The notes: a model not told the origin generated them from the sequence alone. Counted from the stretch's first letter, positions 11,345 to 22,149 are shown. The stretch is 64,000 nucleotides of DNA from Branchiostoma floridae (GCF_000003815.2 NC_049991.1:17561083-17625082); one strand, 5' to 3'. Program-made: numbers and translations.

Positions 11345-11588
11345 AGGCCCCCTTTCCACTAGACAGCGACCGTGCTGCGCTCTCCCTGCGACCTAAATGA
11401 GATATGTGTAACCTTCGCTTCCACACTAGGTATAGCATATAAAACGTAAACGTATGACTGAGGAGACAACAAAACACGCAAAATGTAAAAAAAGGTTCGT
11501 TCTTTTCTATACAATTCGTTGAAGGATTTGCTGAATTTTAGGTTGCAGAGAGAGCGCAGTGAGAGCACCGGCCAAGGGGAAAAGGGGA
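11345..11588. mobile_element. Harbinger-like MITE copy
   Basis: The left end is AGGCCCCCTTTCCACTAGAC and the right end GGGGAAAAGGGG, with the characteristic ATACAATTCGTTGAAGGAT interior. A TAA lies just outside each end (ACTAAGG and ATATAACA). Confidence 0.7.
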
Positions 11589-12289
11589 TATAACAGCATC
11601 ATTAGTGCTTAGCGCTAACAAATTAGCTTTTTTTTTACTTAATGGTCACCACGTAACAAGGCCTGAAGGCCACTCCAAGGTTACGGGTTACATGATTGGA
11701 ACTGTAACAGCATCTCTTCACCCTAGGTCAGAAACATCATGATTGAGACAAGCCCAATTGCTCACTATGAGTGAGGACTAACTGACCCATAAGCTTGCTT
11801 CCTCCATGTACCTTTTCAAAAAGATGTTTTTGTTATGCTCTTAAACAACACAGCAATAAAGGACGCCACTGACCGAGGTACCTAGAAACAATCTTATCGG
11901 TGATGCATGGTTGAGTAGAGCTGTTGTTTGCTTCAAATTCGTGAGGTGGCGTGATGTGCATGTGAGCTAATTTTAGCCTAAAATTTAAGCCCAGTTTCAG
12001 GGCCTTTTAACGTGTGGTACGTTTGAACAATGACAGTCTGTGTGGCTAACGCTCCCTTTTTAGGACAAATTTCTCTTGATTGATTGCACTACAATTGCAT
12101 ATGGTACAATGTATGGCAACGAATATTACACGTACAACATAGAGGTATAGGATAACCTAAACTTGGTGACAACCTAAACGTGGAACAGGAAGTACCTATA
12201 ATTCCACACACAACTGCTTCAATTGAAGTTTTTTTTTTCAAACAGAACATCTCTATCATTTAAATTAGAAGGTTCATAATCATGAAACA

Positions 12290-12345
12290 AAGATCCCACT
12301 ACAGCAGCTTTATTTGAGGAGATTACATTGCCACAGCGTACCTTC
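12290..12345 (-). other. Relic 3' end similar to that of gene K
   Basis: ATCATGAAAC then GCAGCTTTATTTGAGGAG resembles 18480-18530, 19765-19805 and 23330-23370. Read on the minus strand, AATAAAG would be a polyadenylation signal. This suggests scattered remains of duplicated minus-strand genes. Confidence 0.3.
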
Positions 12346-12808
12346 TATCAACACTATATCCACCATGAAGATATGACTTACTATGAATTCACAATTTTGT
12401 TTTCTGTAAAGGAAGTATTGCCTAAATGGATTTGCTGTCGATGTCTTTTACATCCTAAAAGAAAGTGTTTTGGTATTATCTCTCAATAATATCATCTTCT
12501 ATCATAAAAATTGTGTAAAATACCTTTACAATTGATGTCATAGTTCATAATGACTTTAGAAATATTGTTGTGTTTTTCTTATACGAATTAGACAGTAAGA
12601 TTACTTTACACTATGTTTTCAACTCATGTTTCTTATAAGAGTATAGATAAGAGCAAGAAGGTTATATAGGTTGATAAGAGTATAGACTTCTCATTGAATG
12701 GAGAGAGGACAGAGGTTGCCTGTTACATTTCTCATCCCGCTACATTTCTACTTCTGATACATTTCTACTTCTGATACCTTTCTATTTCTGATATGATTTC
12801 TAATTCTT

Positions 12809-12945
12809 ATGCGTCTCAACGCGTCTTTCCAAGTTTGTGGTCGAGTCATCGGGGTACGTCCCTCGGTAGATTCGGCTACGGCATTCGGCTTCCATTCTCA
12901 CGGTGGATGCTGGCTTACTTGCCACTGTGCGAGAAAGCAGAAAAA
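12809..12945 (+). pseudogene. Possible CCP exon relic
   Basis: The frame contains VCGRV and then GFHSHGGCWLTCHCARKQ. This resembles the core of the CCP exons of gene A (YVHGEACWWRCPPRY) and gene C (YHGGKCHFRCKENY). The second half with the last two cysteines is not visible and no splice sites are convincing. A chance resemblance is possible. Confidence 0.25.
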
Positions 12946-13122
12946 AATGATTAGCAATCTTCAGTCTTCTATTCGGTATTTCTTGGCATCACTTAGTTGT
13001 TTAAGTAATGGGGTAATGTTTCTATGCAGTATGTGGCTGTACAGGTTGTTTATCAAGCATTCCTTTTCTTTTGACATGCAATGGAATAGATTTTCATATG
13101 TTGACACCCTACAGATACCTAA

Positions 13123-13373
13123 AGGTGCACTCTCACCGCACTAGTACTTGTGTCAGGCTAGCGTCACTGCGGGGTTCGGTCACTGCGTCACTGTTTTGTT
13201 ATTTTCTTCGATTTTTATGATTTAGATATTGCATAATACGTAAAAGTATTACTTAGAAGACAACAAAATTCGTTCTTTATCTCTAAAACTCGTTGAGTAT
13301 TTTTCGAACCCCGCAGTTTATTTGTTTATTTGCAGTGACGAAAGCTTGACACAAGTGCGGTGGGAGCGCACCT
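13123..13373. mobile_element. MITE with AGGTGCACTCTCACCGCACT ends
   Basis: The left end AGGTGCACTCTCACCGCACT is mirrored by AGTGCGGTGGGAGCGCACCT at the right. TAA lies directly outside both ends, consistent with a 3-bp target duplication. The interior shares GAAGACAACAAAATTCGTT with the main MITE family, so the two are probably related. A diverged relative lies at about 23440-23715. Confidence 0.7.
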
Positions 13374-13385
13374 TAACACAGATAA

Positions 13386-13495
13386 CTTAGCCCTAGACGT
13401 CTGCCAATATTAATACCACCCCGCGTTATTATGCTCTTATTCTCTGCATGCCAAACAATGTCCTGCATAAGACATCATTGATACTTCACGATGCA
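13386..13495 (+). repeat. Duplicate of the 3' end of the caspase-like fragment
   Basis: CTTAGCCCTAGACGTCTGCC through AAGACATCATTGA matches the minus strand of 6880-6990. It lies against the 3' side of gene R, so a segment was copied between the two loci. Confidence 0.6.
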
Positions 13496-13750
13496 ACTTT
13501 GCTCACGGTAAAATGCCTTCGAGTGTAGAAGCGACGACGAGTAGAGATGAAGCTCCGACGACGAGTAGAGATGAAGCTCCGACGACGAGTAGAGATGAAG
13601 CTCCGACGACGAGTAGAGATGAAGCTCCGACGACGAGTAGAGATGAAGCTCCGACGACGAGTAGAGACGAAGCTCCGACGACGGCTGGTCCATGCCTCCG
13701 TTTCCAGCACCAGGGCGCAAACCAGCAGAATCACGAAGACAGTTGTAAGC
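13486..13750 (-). CDS. Gene R: signal peptide plus Arg-Arg-Arg repeat peptide (exon 2)
   Basis: After the acceptor TCCTTCCAG the exon starts at 13750. Joined to the family ATGAG it reads MRLTTVFVILLVCALVLETE, then AW, a strong signal peptide closely like gene C. Next come TSRRRSFVS, about five TRRRSFIS units, and TRRRFYTRRHF. The frame continues to a stop at 13486. A donor-like gtgagc at 13506 would end it in phase 0, unlike the phase 1 of its relatives, so the stop may be the true end. The mature part would be about 70 residues, roughly a third arginine. Exon 1 was not found within 1.3 kb upstream. A secreted cationic peptide is inferred, and function is unknown. Confidence 0.55.
13532..13685. 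repeat. 24-bp coding tandem repeat in gene R
   Basis: About six units of GACGACGAGTAGAGATGAAG plus CTCC. On the minus strand each unit encodes one TRRRSFIS octapeptide. Near-identity of the units points to recent expansion. Confidence 0.9.
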
Positions 13751-14085
13751 CTGGAAGGAGGGAACAAAATTGTGACACCACCAAATGTTACTGCTGCATT
13801 GTATTCCAGGAGGCTGTAGCAGGATTGAAAAGCTCACATGCATGCATTTTCATACCATTTTCACCAATGGGTGGTACGATATAGAATACAACATGGTGCA
13901 TTGCATAAACTTTCTATATAACCCGAGGTACCAGCCCGACCGCGGGTAGGATCGCCCGAAGGTCAGGGTCAGAGGATGATCTGACCCGCGGGAGGGCTGG
14001 GACCGAGGGTAAAAAGGGAATACTATACGGAATACACCGTGTTGCATGTTATTCATGTTATACCCGCCCCGAAGCACGTGCGCAC

Positions 14086-14107
14086 GCACAAACACACACA
14101 CACACAC

Positions 14108-14156
<49 letters not shown>

Positions 14157-14166
14157 AACACACACA
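14086..14166. repeat. (CA)n microsatellite
   Basis: An ACAC-rich array with interspersed AAACAC and CGC. The open frames across it are artefacts. Confidence 0.95.
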
Positions 14167-14576
14167 TGGCCCAGAAGTAGCTGTGGGTTCCGATGCAAAA
14201 TTTCGATGCAAAATGCGCCAGAAATTGAGAAAATTTGGCGCCGATGGTATAACCCAGACGGTGTGGTATAAACCAATACGTCGACTACCTACCGACCTCA
14301 ATTCCAACGACCGGATCGGATATTCAATTTTTCGAAAGCGGCAGACTTGGAAGCGCGAAGCGCGTTCGAAATACGTTAACCTCTGCGATAATAGTAGAAC
14401 CCCATGTGATAACGTAAGCCCGGCCCGGAACACCAGTATCAAACATGATCGCGGCCCTGGTATGACGACTTAAAAAGTCCGACATGCAGCTCATTAGTAT
14501 TCCTGCTCATGTCAGAAGCTAGCAACAAACCATCGTGACAAGATAATTACAGAGTCACCTATGCCTTAGGCAGTTA

Positions 14577-14808
14577 GGCCCCCTTTCCAGTAGACGGCTA
14601 TCGCGATGCGCTCTCACTGCGACCTAAATAGGATATGTGTAACCTTTGATTTCACACTGGGTATATCATGCAGCATTTAAAAGTGTTACTGAGCAAACTA
14701 CAAAACACAGAAAAGTTCGTTTCTTTTCTATACAATTCGTTGAGCGATCTGTCAAACTTCAGGTCGCAGAGAGAGCGTGGCGAGAGCGCCGTCCTAGTGG
14801 AAAGAGGG
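14577..14808. mobile_element. Harbinger-like MITE copy
   Basis: GGCCCCCTTTCCAGTAGACG at the left and CGTCCTAGTGGAAAGAGGG at the right, with the interior ACAATTCGTTGAGCGATCTG. TTA lies near each end. Confidence 0.75.
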
Positions 14809-15304
14809 TATTACAGGTCGGACATGTCTGGGCCGAAAAAAAATGCTGCTCCCCAAATCTCTGGCAAGAAAGGTGGCCAGTCAGGACGAACACAGCCGTA
14901 ACAATTATTCTCATAGGCACAGGAGACAAGACTCATTTGACAGTGGACAGCTCAGGACAAATATGTTATTTTTGTGCCTTTTTTGCGTCTTGTAATTTAT
15001 ATGCGGTACAGTATGCAGTATTTTGGCGCTATAAGTCATTTCTGTAACGTGACATAGCTTTAACTTTGACGCAATCACTGAAAGAGTACCCAGCGCCAGT
15101 TCGTCCTGATTGATAAAAGGCACTGGCAGAGGCTTGCGAGTTTACCGTAGGCTGTCCAGATCCCTTGCGCTGATTTTCGAACATGTTTTGTTAAAATTCC
15201 ACTAGTGCGCCACTCGCCAAAAGCGACTGGAAGCAGCAAGATACTTTTTATGCAATATCAACACTGTTAGAAACGTGTCAAGAGCCGCACATTTGCCTGA
15301 GTGA

Positions 15305-15540
15305 CTTTTCCACTAGACGGCGATCGCGATGCGCTCTCACTGCGACCTAAATAGGACATGGGTAATCTTCGCTTTCACACAATGTATATTATCCAAAACG
15401 TAAAAGTGTGGCTGAAACGACAACAAAACAAACAAAGTGTACAAAGATTCGTTTCTTTTCTATACAATTCGCTGAACGATATGTCAAATTTTAGGTCGCA
15501 GAGAGATCGCGGCGAGAGCGCCGTCCTAGTTGAAAAGGTA
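15305..15540. mobile_element. Harbinger-like MITE copy
   Basis: CTTTTCCACTAGACGGCGAT at the left and GCGCCGTCCTAGTTGAAAAG at the right. It is the second of three same-orientation copies within 1.5 kb. Confidence 0.75.
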
Positions 15541-15794
15541 TATTATCTACGTATACGTTTCCCTGTGAACGGTCTGACCAAGGAAAGTGACTACAGGCTT
15601 TAGACCGACAGACCTGCGTCAAGCTAGTACGGCACAGTGTACGTAAACACAGGAAAGCTTCATCCGACGCCGACTGGTTTTGCTTAAAAAGAGTCAAAAT
15701 TCAACACAGCAAGATTTTCGAGGTGTTTACATAAGGTGGGACAAGGACAGTAGCCTGGGTACCATCCGGGTAATAGTTCACTCCGACGTTTATT

Positions 15795-16024
15795 AAGCCC
15801 CTTTCCACTAAACTATTATCGCACTGCGACCTAGACCGGACGTGTGTAACATTTGATTTCATACTGGGTATATCATACAAAATGTAAAAGTGTGACCGAA
15901 AAAGACAAGAAAACACCAAAGCGTAAAAAGATTCCTTTTTTTTTCCTTTACAGTTCGTTTAGCGATCTGTCAAATTTGAGGTCGTAGAGAGCGCGGCGAG
16001 AGTGCCGTCCTAGTGAAAAGGGGG
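15795..16024. mobile_element. Harbinger-like MITE copy
   Basis: AGCCCCTTTCCACTAAAC at the left and GTCCTAGTGAAAAGGGGG at the right. TTA lies near both ends. Confidence 0.7.
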
Positions 16025-16029
16025 TATTA

Positions 16030-17085
16030 TACACTATGTATACAGTCGCTTCTCTGTTACATGTATTAGGGTACCAGAGACGAACATAGAAGCTAACTAC
16101 TGCTCGGATGGTACCCAGGTTGCAAGGAAAGTCTGACCAGCTACAAAACAAGAGCTTCTGAAAAAAGCTAGTCTTTCGCTTACTTATATTGTGTAGGTAA
16201 AATTGTTTGGCATAGTTTGGTCAAGCGTGGGTGCCAAGTCTGCAACGTTGGCAGCTCTGGCACAGTTTGGTCAAGTGCTAGGTTATATAACTGTTTAGTA
16301 AGGTAGTGGTTCTCACAGAGTATATTTTACTTGAACTGTATAATAACACAACTGCATGAATGATGTTAACTTTATTCGGATTGTTTCGCTGTTAAGAACG
16401 GCTCTGTTACAGTACAACAGGGTTTTATGAAAGTGCACTGTAGTAATCAAATTTATCAGTAGATGTGTCCTGAATTTCTGCAAGAACAAACAAAGTATTG
16501 TCACCATAAACAACTGAACATAAAATATTAACATGGCATATACAGTAATGGAAATATTTTTTTTAATGGCAAGATCATGTGAAAGGTAGATATTTTAAAC
16601 TAAAACAGGTCCGTGGTATGTTTAATGGAACGTTTCGTTTCTTTTAGTAACGCAATTATGCTTTTACTTGACGGAGTCGTGACGTCACGCGTCAGACTCA
16701 CTCCGTCGAGCTCGGTCAGAATCTTCCCTTTCGAAATTATAAATTAAATGTGGGTAATTCTATTTTCAACGCATCCGAGGGCTACTATTTTGCTGAAAGA
16801 AGTTTGTTACACGAAAATAGCCTGAAATTTCTTAGAGTAAGAAATTTCCGAATACGCCCCCCTCCCACACCATGTCAGATGCGGCGCACGCATCTTACAC
16901 AATTCTAGATTTTGTAGCGGTGATTTTCCATAAAACAAAGTAAATGACATGTCAAACTGTTCTCTACAATGTCTGTTTTATTATAACCAAACAGCGAACA
17001 TGTTAGTTTATAAATTGTATACAATCTTACGAAGAAATCCTCACCGTTCACATCCGTCTCTGCAAATTCCTGCTTATAAGCCATA
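16030..17085. other. No gene seen
   Basis: AT-rich sequence. A short direct repeat (GTTTGGTCAAG with GGCA before it) occurs at about 16210 and 16265. The minus-strand frame near 16905-17108 has no supporting splice context. Confidence 0.35.
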
Positions 17086-17087
17086 CA

Positions 17088-17298
17088 GAAACCAAGCAGC
17101 ACATTCATGGTAGGCCGATACGTATGTCATAACGTTACATACCGTCGAATCTGCAGGGTAGAATATCTCGCTAGCACGATATGGCATGGACCGCAAACCA
17201 AGCAGCACATTCATGGTAGGCCGATACGTATGTCATAACGTTACATACCGTCGAATCTACAGGGTAGAATATCTCGCTAGCACGGTATGGCATGGTCG
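17088..17298. repeat. Two-unit tandem duplication, ~106 bp
   Basis: ACCAAGCAGCACATTCATGG through AGCACGATATGGCATGG occurs twice, starting near 17091 and 17197, with only one or two differences. It directly abuts a (GGAC)n array. Confidence 0.9.
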
Positions 17299-17303
17299 AC
17301 CCG

Positions 17304-17385
17304 GACGGACGGACGGACGGACAGACGGACAGCAATCTAATATCGGTCTGATTGCCTTTCGCCGCGGAAGCGCGGCGAAAGACAA
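17304..17385. repeat. (GGAC)n array with GC-rich hairpin
   Basis: GGACGGACGGACGGACAGAC is followed 25 bases later by an exact 11-bp stem, CTTTCGCCGCG and CGCGGCGAAAG with a GAAG loop, at about 17358-17383. Such hairpins mark the ends of Helentron-like repeats elsewhere in this window. Confidence 0.7.
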
Positions 17386-17464
17386 AAAATCAACGTTTTG
17401 CTTTGCATATTGACATCAACTAAAAGAACAGTACAGAATAGAAATGTTACTAAGCGAATCTCAC

Positions 17465-17920
17465 CTCATGTTTAGGTTGCAACTGGAAGACTTTCTTCGC
17501 AGCGATGTGGGCCTAGGTACTTGTTGCACAGACAAGAGCTGGGTTTTTAACGCACCTGTGTGTACTGATGTGCGTGCGCTCTTATGGCAGGAGGAAGTGA
17601 ATGTAGTTGTTTTGAAATAAAGTTACCAAAGAACGCATTGTGTTTACCTAACCAAGTGACTACAGATACTGAATATTCATGAGACGAAACCATGTTTTTC
17701 TCGGTAAAGGAAATATGACATCATATGATACCTATCAGACATATTGTTCACGTTTGTCGAAGCATATCAAACTATTGAATATTCATAAGAAAATTGAATG
17801 CAGCCATTGTTATATATGAATATGCATGAGCAAAGGAAACCCCCGAAAAAGTTTTGACCGCGTTATTATCAGCTTCACACTCGCTGTCTATCTGGGTCAA
17901 ATTTCTCACTCGGTTGCACG
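17465..17920 (-). promoter_or_regulatory. Locus O: orphan promoter and leader exon 1
   Basis: Read on the minus strand, 17469-17465 is ATGAG followed by donor gtgaga, the family exon 1. Upstream, 17630-17850 matches the gene K promoter (21640-21830). Shared blocks are CTGAATATTCATGAGA, TTTTTCTCGGTAAAGGAAA (17694-17712), GATACCTATC, and TTGAATGCAGCCATTGTTAT. No signal-peptide exon was found downstream, where a duplication and a GGAC array now lie. I infer a decayed copy of a K-like gene. Confidence 0.5.
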
Positions 17921-18406
17921 AAGCTTGAAATATTATCTGCTTGACCGACAAAAGGGTCAATATCTCAAAATATCAAAGTACTAACACCTTTCAAAACCTT
18001 TAAAAAAGTTAAAGTCCTTCCCGCACAAGAATGGCAAATAGGGCGGCGCCCATCTTCGTTTCAGTAGCTCTGGGCCACACAACTGTGTGCAATCACTACA
18101 TCAGTAGGAGGGCAGTCATCTGGTAGTGGTGTGTGTTCAACTTCCATATTCTTCCCCGAATGCTGAGTGCTAAGCAGAGAAAGCAGCAAAGGGTAGGGAC
18201 CGAACTCACAACCTACCTAAAAACCCACTCACTCGGTATTGCTCCAGTATCCAACAAAACCTGTATGGGTTTAACAGCACATATACTAGCATAAGTAAGA
18301 CCCCTAACTGAGCTTTATGAATATTTGTATACCATACTCTACACCCATTTGGACGGGGAACGGGTCGCAATGGCAGCCTTAATTTGGCTATTATTTCTAA
18401 ATTGAT

Positions 18407-18540
18407 TGCATAATGCTTGATAGGCGGTTGATGATATCAAGACATTAGTTTATTTCTTTATAAGAGGATCTGAAGAATGAAACACAGCCATGAAAAATCA
18501 AATCACCTCAGCTTTATTCAAAGAAGACACAAAGAAGTAC
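18407..18540 (-). other. Relic of the gene K 3' flank
   Basis: ATTGCATAATGCTTGA, GATGATATCAAGACA, and AGCTTTATTCAAAGAAG line up with 19692-19815, just downstream of gene K. The Helentron-like element at 18545-19632 now separates the two copies. Confidence 0.45.
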
Positions 18541-18544
18541 ATTT

Positions 18545-19632
18545 TTACCTCCATGAAAAAATGGAGGTATAGTTTTGAGTGTGTCTGTGTGTGTGTCTGT
18601 GTGTGTGTGTGTCTGTGTGTCCGCATATTTGTGGTCAGCATAACTTGAGAACCTCTTGATGGACTACGATGATATTTGGCATGTAGGTAGGGGTTGGGAA
18701 GACGAAGGTCAAGGTCAATTTTGGGCCCCCTGGTGTGTGGCCTTGGTACTGCAGCGCAACTTCCGGTTTTGCTATCTCGGTGTTCTGAACATGCTATGGT
18801 CAAGATTTTTAAGTATTAGATAGCTCTTGTGCTCAGGAAAAAATTACGTAAGTTTGGGCCCCCTAGCGTCTAGTTTTGGGATAGCAGGGGCATTTTTGTC
18901 AAAAACTTCTGACGAGGATAACTCAAGAAGGAAACAACGGATTTTCATGATTTTTGGTATATAGGTACCTTAGACAATGTTGTACAAGATTAAATACTAA
19001 TTATGCAAAATAAGAGTACATTTGCATAATTAATGAGGATATTATATCATGGCAGTTTTTTCAATGTATCTCTTGTCCTGGATGTGATATGGTCTTGACA
19101 TTTGGCTGGTAGATAGCTTGCAGTGTCATGACAAAGTGGGGCAGGTTTCAGCCCCCTAACATTTAATTTCGGAACTGCAGGGGCGTTTTTGTCAAGACAT
19201 TCTAAAGAGGATAACTGCAGAAAGGATTGATGGATTGGCATCATATTAGGCATGCGGGTACCTTAGGCAAAGATGTTCATAATGATATACATTTTATGCA
19301 AATGAGGACTTAATTTGCATAATTAATGAGGAAATTGTATAATTCCATTGTTTTCAATAACTGGACTTCAATAAATGTAACACATGTTAACTATGATAGG
19401 TGGAATATAAGCAGATACCAAATATGGTAATGAGGAACTTATTTGCATAATTTATGTAAAAATTGCAGAAACGCTTTATGATTAATATTGGGAATTTTAT
19501 AATTGTGACATGTGTACGTTAGTCAATGATGAACAATACGATGCATAAATTATGTTAATGTGTTAGTCAATTGCATGAAATTTACGAAAGCTCTAAATTT
19601 TCATGGAGGTATGAGGTCGCCGAACTCTAGTT
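18545..19632 (-). mobile_element. Helentron/HINE-like repeat
   Basis: One end is a hairpin, TACCTCCAT with its complement ATGGAGGTA around GAAAAA (18547-18570). The other end has a single ATGGAGGTA (19603-19611) followed by GAACTCTAGTT. Three internal modules near 18640, 18920 and 19205 share GATAACT-x-AAGAAGG or similar plus a GGTACCTTAG motif. A hairpin at one end with a matching subterminal arm at the other, and insertion between Ts, fits Helentron-associated elements. The second, longer example is at 34178-36136. Confidence 0.45.
18578..18625. repeat. (TGTG/TCTG)n array
   Basis: A GTGTGTCTGTGTGTG microsatellite inside the Helentron-like element. Confidence 0.85.
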
Positions 19633-20215
19633 CTACCTGTACCCGCAATGTAGCCAGCACCATAAAAGTAACGCCTGGAAACACTTTCTAACTCGATTGC
19701 ACAATTCTCGATGATATCAAGACAGATTGGCTCTATTTTTCTAAGAGTATAAATTAAACAATATCATGAAACATCAAATTGCTATAGCTACATCTTTATT
19801 CTAGGAAGATACAAGTACACTGCGTTTAAATTTGTCTACTCACACTATATGTCCTCCTCCAGAAAGGAAGTGCCTGTTAAAACTTAATGCTTATATTTTC
19901 TGCTAAGTCGTTGCTTTATAGGCTGATTTTGGAAACAGTTTACAATTGTGTTTTCACCCCAAAGGTAACGCTTGGTTCTAATCTCACACAAAAATATCTT
20001 CTAGTTGAGAATATGTCTGTGAAGTACTGATGATACTTTTGATGTAGAAAGACTAATCTAAGATAAACAATCCTTTCTCACATATACGAACTTGCATTTT
20101 CTAGTTCTCCGACACCTCTTAATCCATAAGACTTGGCGCTCTTTATGCATGCATTTCAACAAACTACTCTACAAGCAAAACTCCTCCGGTGGTCACTCCA
20201 CCATGCCGCGCTGAA

Positions 20216-21504
20216 CTAGTACGGGGTGCGGCAGCAGCAGTAGTTTGGCCCGCAGTGGTTGGCCCGCCAGGTGCAGCCGGTGTTGTAGTGGTACATCACT
20301 CGATAGCTGACGTAGAACGCGTCGTAACAGTCGACGCGCGGTCTGTAGAAGGAAACAAGAACTTACGATGTGACATCATAAATATGGTTCCACTAGTCTC
20401 TACCAGACTCCCACCTGGTCGAATAGTAATAGGGGACTTTTGCCAAGTTAGGAATAAAAGTCTAGTGCCAGTGAACTGGCCTAGGAGAACTGGATAGATT
20501 GCAATAGACAGACTGAAATCTCTTTTGTCCAGGCCTTATATGGCCAAATTATTCTCTATATTTCTCATCCAGCTAACACGACTGCTTGGAGACTATGGTT
20601 CCACATATTTTGGAAGAAACGTGACTTTGGAAAAACGTAAAGTGGAAGTCCGTGATCCTTTTTTACGTACAGCTGCCGTTGGTATCACGACAAAGGTGGA
20701 AATTATTATGTCGGACACACACACACACAAAAAAAACTTGACGGAGATTGAAATTGTCATATCCTCAATTAAACGTACCGCCGATGGCTGGTATGATCCA
20801 ACAGCCTTTGTTCATTGGCCTTGCAGACTTGTTCGCAGGTCATCCCGTCGCCGTTAGGGCTACAGTTCCTGCGAATCGCCCAGAAGTAGCCCTTGTTTCC
20901 GATTTGTCCACCGCAGGCTCCGGTAGCAACATGCCAGGAAGCCTCTGTAACATATAAGAATCTGAATTGTATACTTGTAAGCTGTTTTGTAAAAGTAGAA
21001 AATACGAAGCACGCACAAAAACACATAACGCAAAGCACACACTTAACACATACGTAAACACACTCCGCCCCCTCCACACACGCACACAGACACGCACGCA
21101 CACACACACACACACACACACCGTGACACACACACACCGTGACACATACACACACACAGTCTCTCACTTATCAACACAAACACGCACACTCACCTACGCA
21201 CACGAACACCTCTCCCAAACACGTACACACACACACGCACACGCACTCGGACTAACGGAAAGCACGCATAAAAGTGCACACAAAACACACGCACACACAA
21301 CTTTACTTACCCCCTTTCCAAGCTAGGGCAGACAGTACCAGCAAAAGTACGAAAGTGTGGAACCTGTGGACGTAATGTAGAGACGGATGTTAAATAATTG
21401 TTGAAACACTCGCAGCGCAGGCTTCTATGTCGTGCAATCTTTGACCTATATCGCACCAAAAAGTACAACGTGACAACATAGAAAGGTAGTGATTCTCACC
21501 CCAT
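20216..21504 (-). CDS. Gene K: secreted 116-aa cysteine-rich protein (4 exons)
   Basis: Exons on the minus strand are 21504-21500 (ATGGG), 21363-21311, 20944-20779 and 20342-20216, all GT-AG, with phases 2, 1, 2 agreeing. The leader MGFHTFVLLLVLSALAWKGE is a signal peptide. The mature part has ten cysteines. Key stretches are ACGGQIGNKGYFWAIRRNC, MTCEQVC, VDCYDAF, GCTWRANHC and a terminal YCCCRTPY before the stop. A TATA box (TATATAAG) lies at about 21590. I do not recognise the family. The even cysteine number, size and export suggest a disulphide-stabilised extracellular peptide. It shares its leader layout with the CCP genes but has an unrelated mature domain. Confidence 0.8.
20714..20741. 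repeat. Short CA/A tract
   Basis: ACACACACACACACAAAAAAA within intron 3 of gene K. Confidence 0.8.
21076..21300. repeat. (CA)n array in gene K intron 2
   Basis: Interrupted CACACA repeats with CGCACA and CCGTGACACA. The long open frames here are artefacts. Confidence 0.95.
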
Positions 21505-21830
21505 ATTTGTCATATACAAAAGATGTCCGTTAGCGATGTGGTAGTGCTTGTACTGACGACGATCACTGTATCCTGATCTACCTGTGCTCTTATATACTGA
21601 AGGAGGAAGTGAATTTCAAAAAAGTTACTCCAGCTACTGAATATTCATGAGAAGATGCAAAGGACTAAATGTTTTTCTCGGTAAAGGAAACATGAGATCA
21701 TATGATACCTATCTGACGTACTGTATTGTTCAAGTTCATCCAAGCATATGCCAAACTTTTGAATATTCATAAGTTACTTGAATGCAGCCATTGTTATACG
21801 TGACAGGTAAGAGCAAGGATAACCCCCTAA
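21505..21830 (-). promoter_or_regulatory. Promoter of gene K
   Basis: On the minus strand it includes TATATAAGAGCACAGG about 90 bases from the ATG. Further upstream is TTTCCTTTACCGAGAAAAAC (21672-21691), a variant of the box before genes B-E, and then octamer-like GAATATTCAT sites at about 21639 and 21759. The whole block is paralogous to the one at 17630-17850. Confidence 0.65.
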
Positions 21831-21885
21831 AAATTTTCTCCGCGCGTGTATGTACCTATTAGTTTGCCCTTCGCTACTCTCCAAG

Positions 21886-22088
21886 CAGAGGTTAGGCTCC
21901 GGCTGTTTTTCAACGTTTTTTTTAAAGTTTTTATCGGGCTTTCTATTTTGTCATTTTTCTTGAAGTACGCCAGCCAGCCAGGTTTTGACACAGCAAGATA
22001 AAACAAAAAAAAAAAGAATGCCCGACAAAAACGACTAAAAAAACGTTAAAAAAACAGCCGGAACCTATACTCTGCTTGGATAGTAGTC
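21886..22088. mobile_element. Foldback MITE
   Basis: CCAAGCAGAG with GGCTCCGGCTGTTTTT at the left pairs with AAAAACAGCCGGAACC and CTCTGCTTGG at the right. The interior is A/T homopolymer rich. Confidence 0.65.
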
Positions 22089-22149
22089 CTTCGCGGAGTA
22101 TTTGGGTCAATTTCGTCACTCGGTTTCAAAGACTGGCTGCAAACGTAAA

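Noticed and set aside
13513-13884. Plus-strand frames over the gene R repeat (SRDEAPTT or MKLRRRVE repeats)
   Set aside because: The minus strand has the signal peptide, the acceptor and the family match. The plus frames are shadows.
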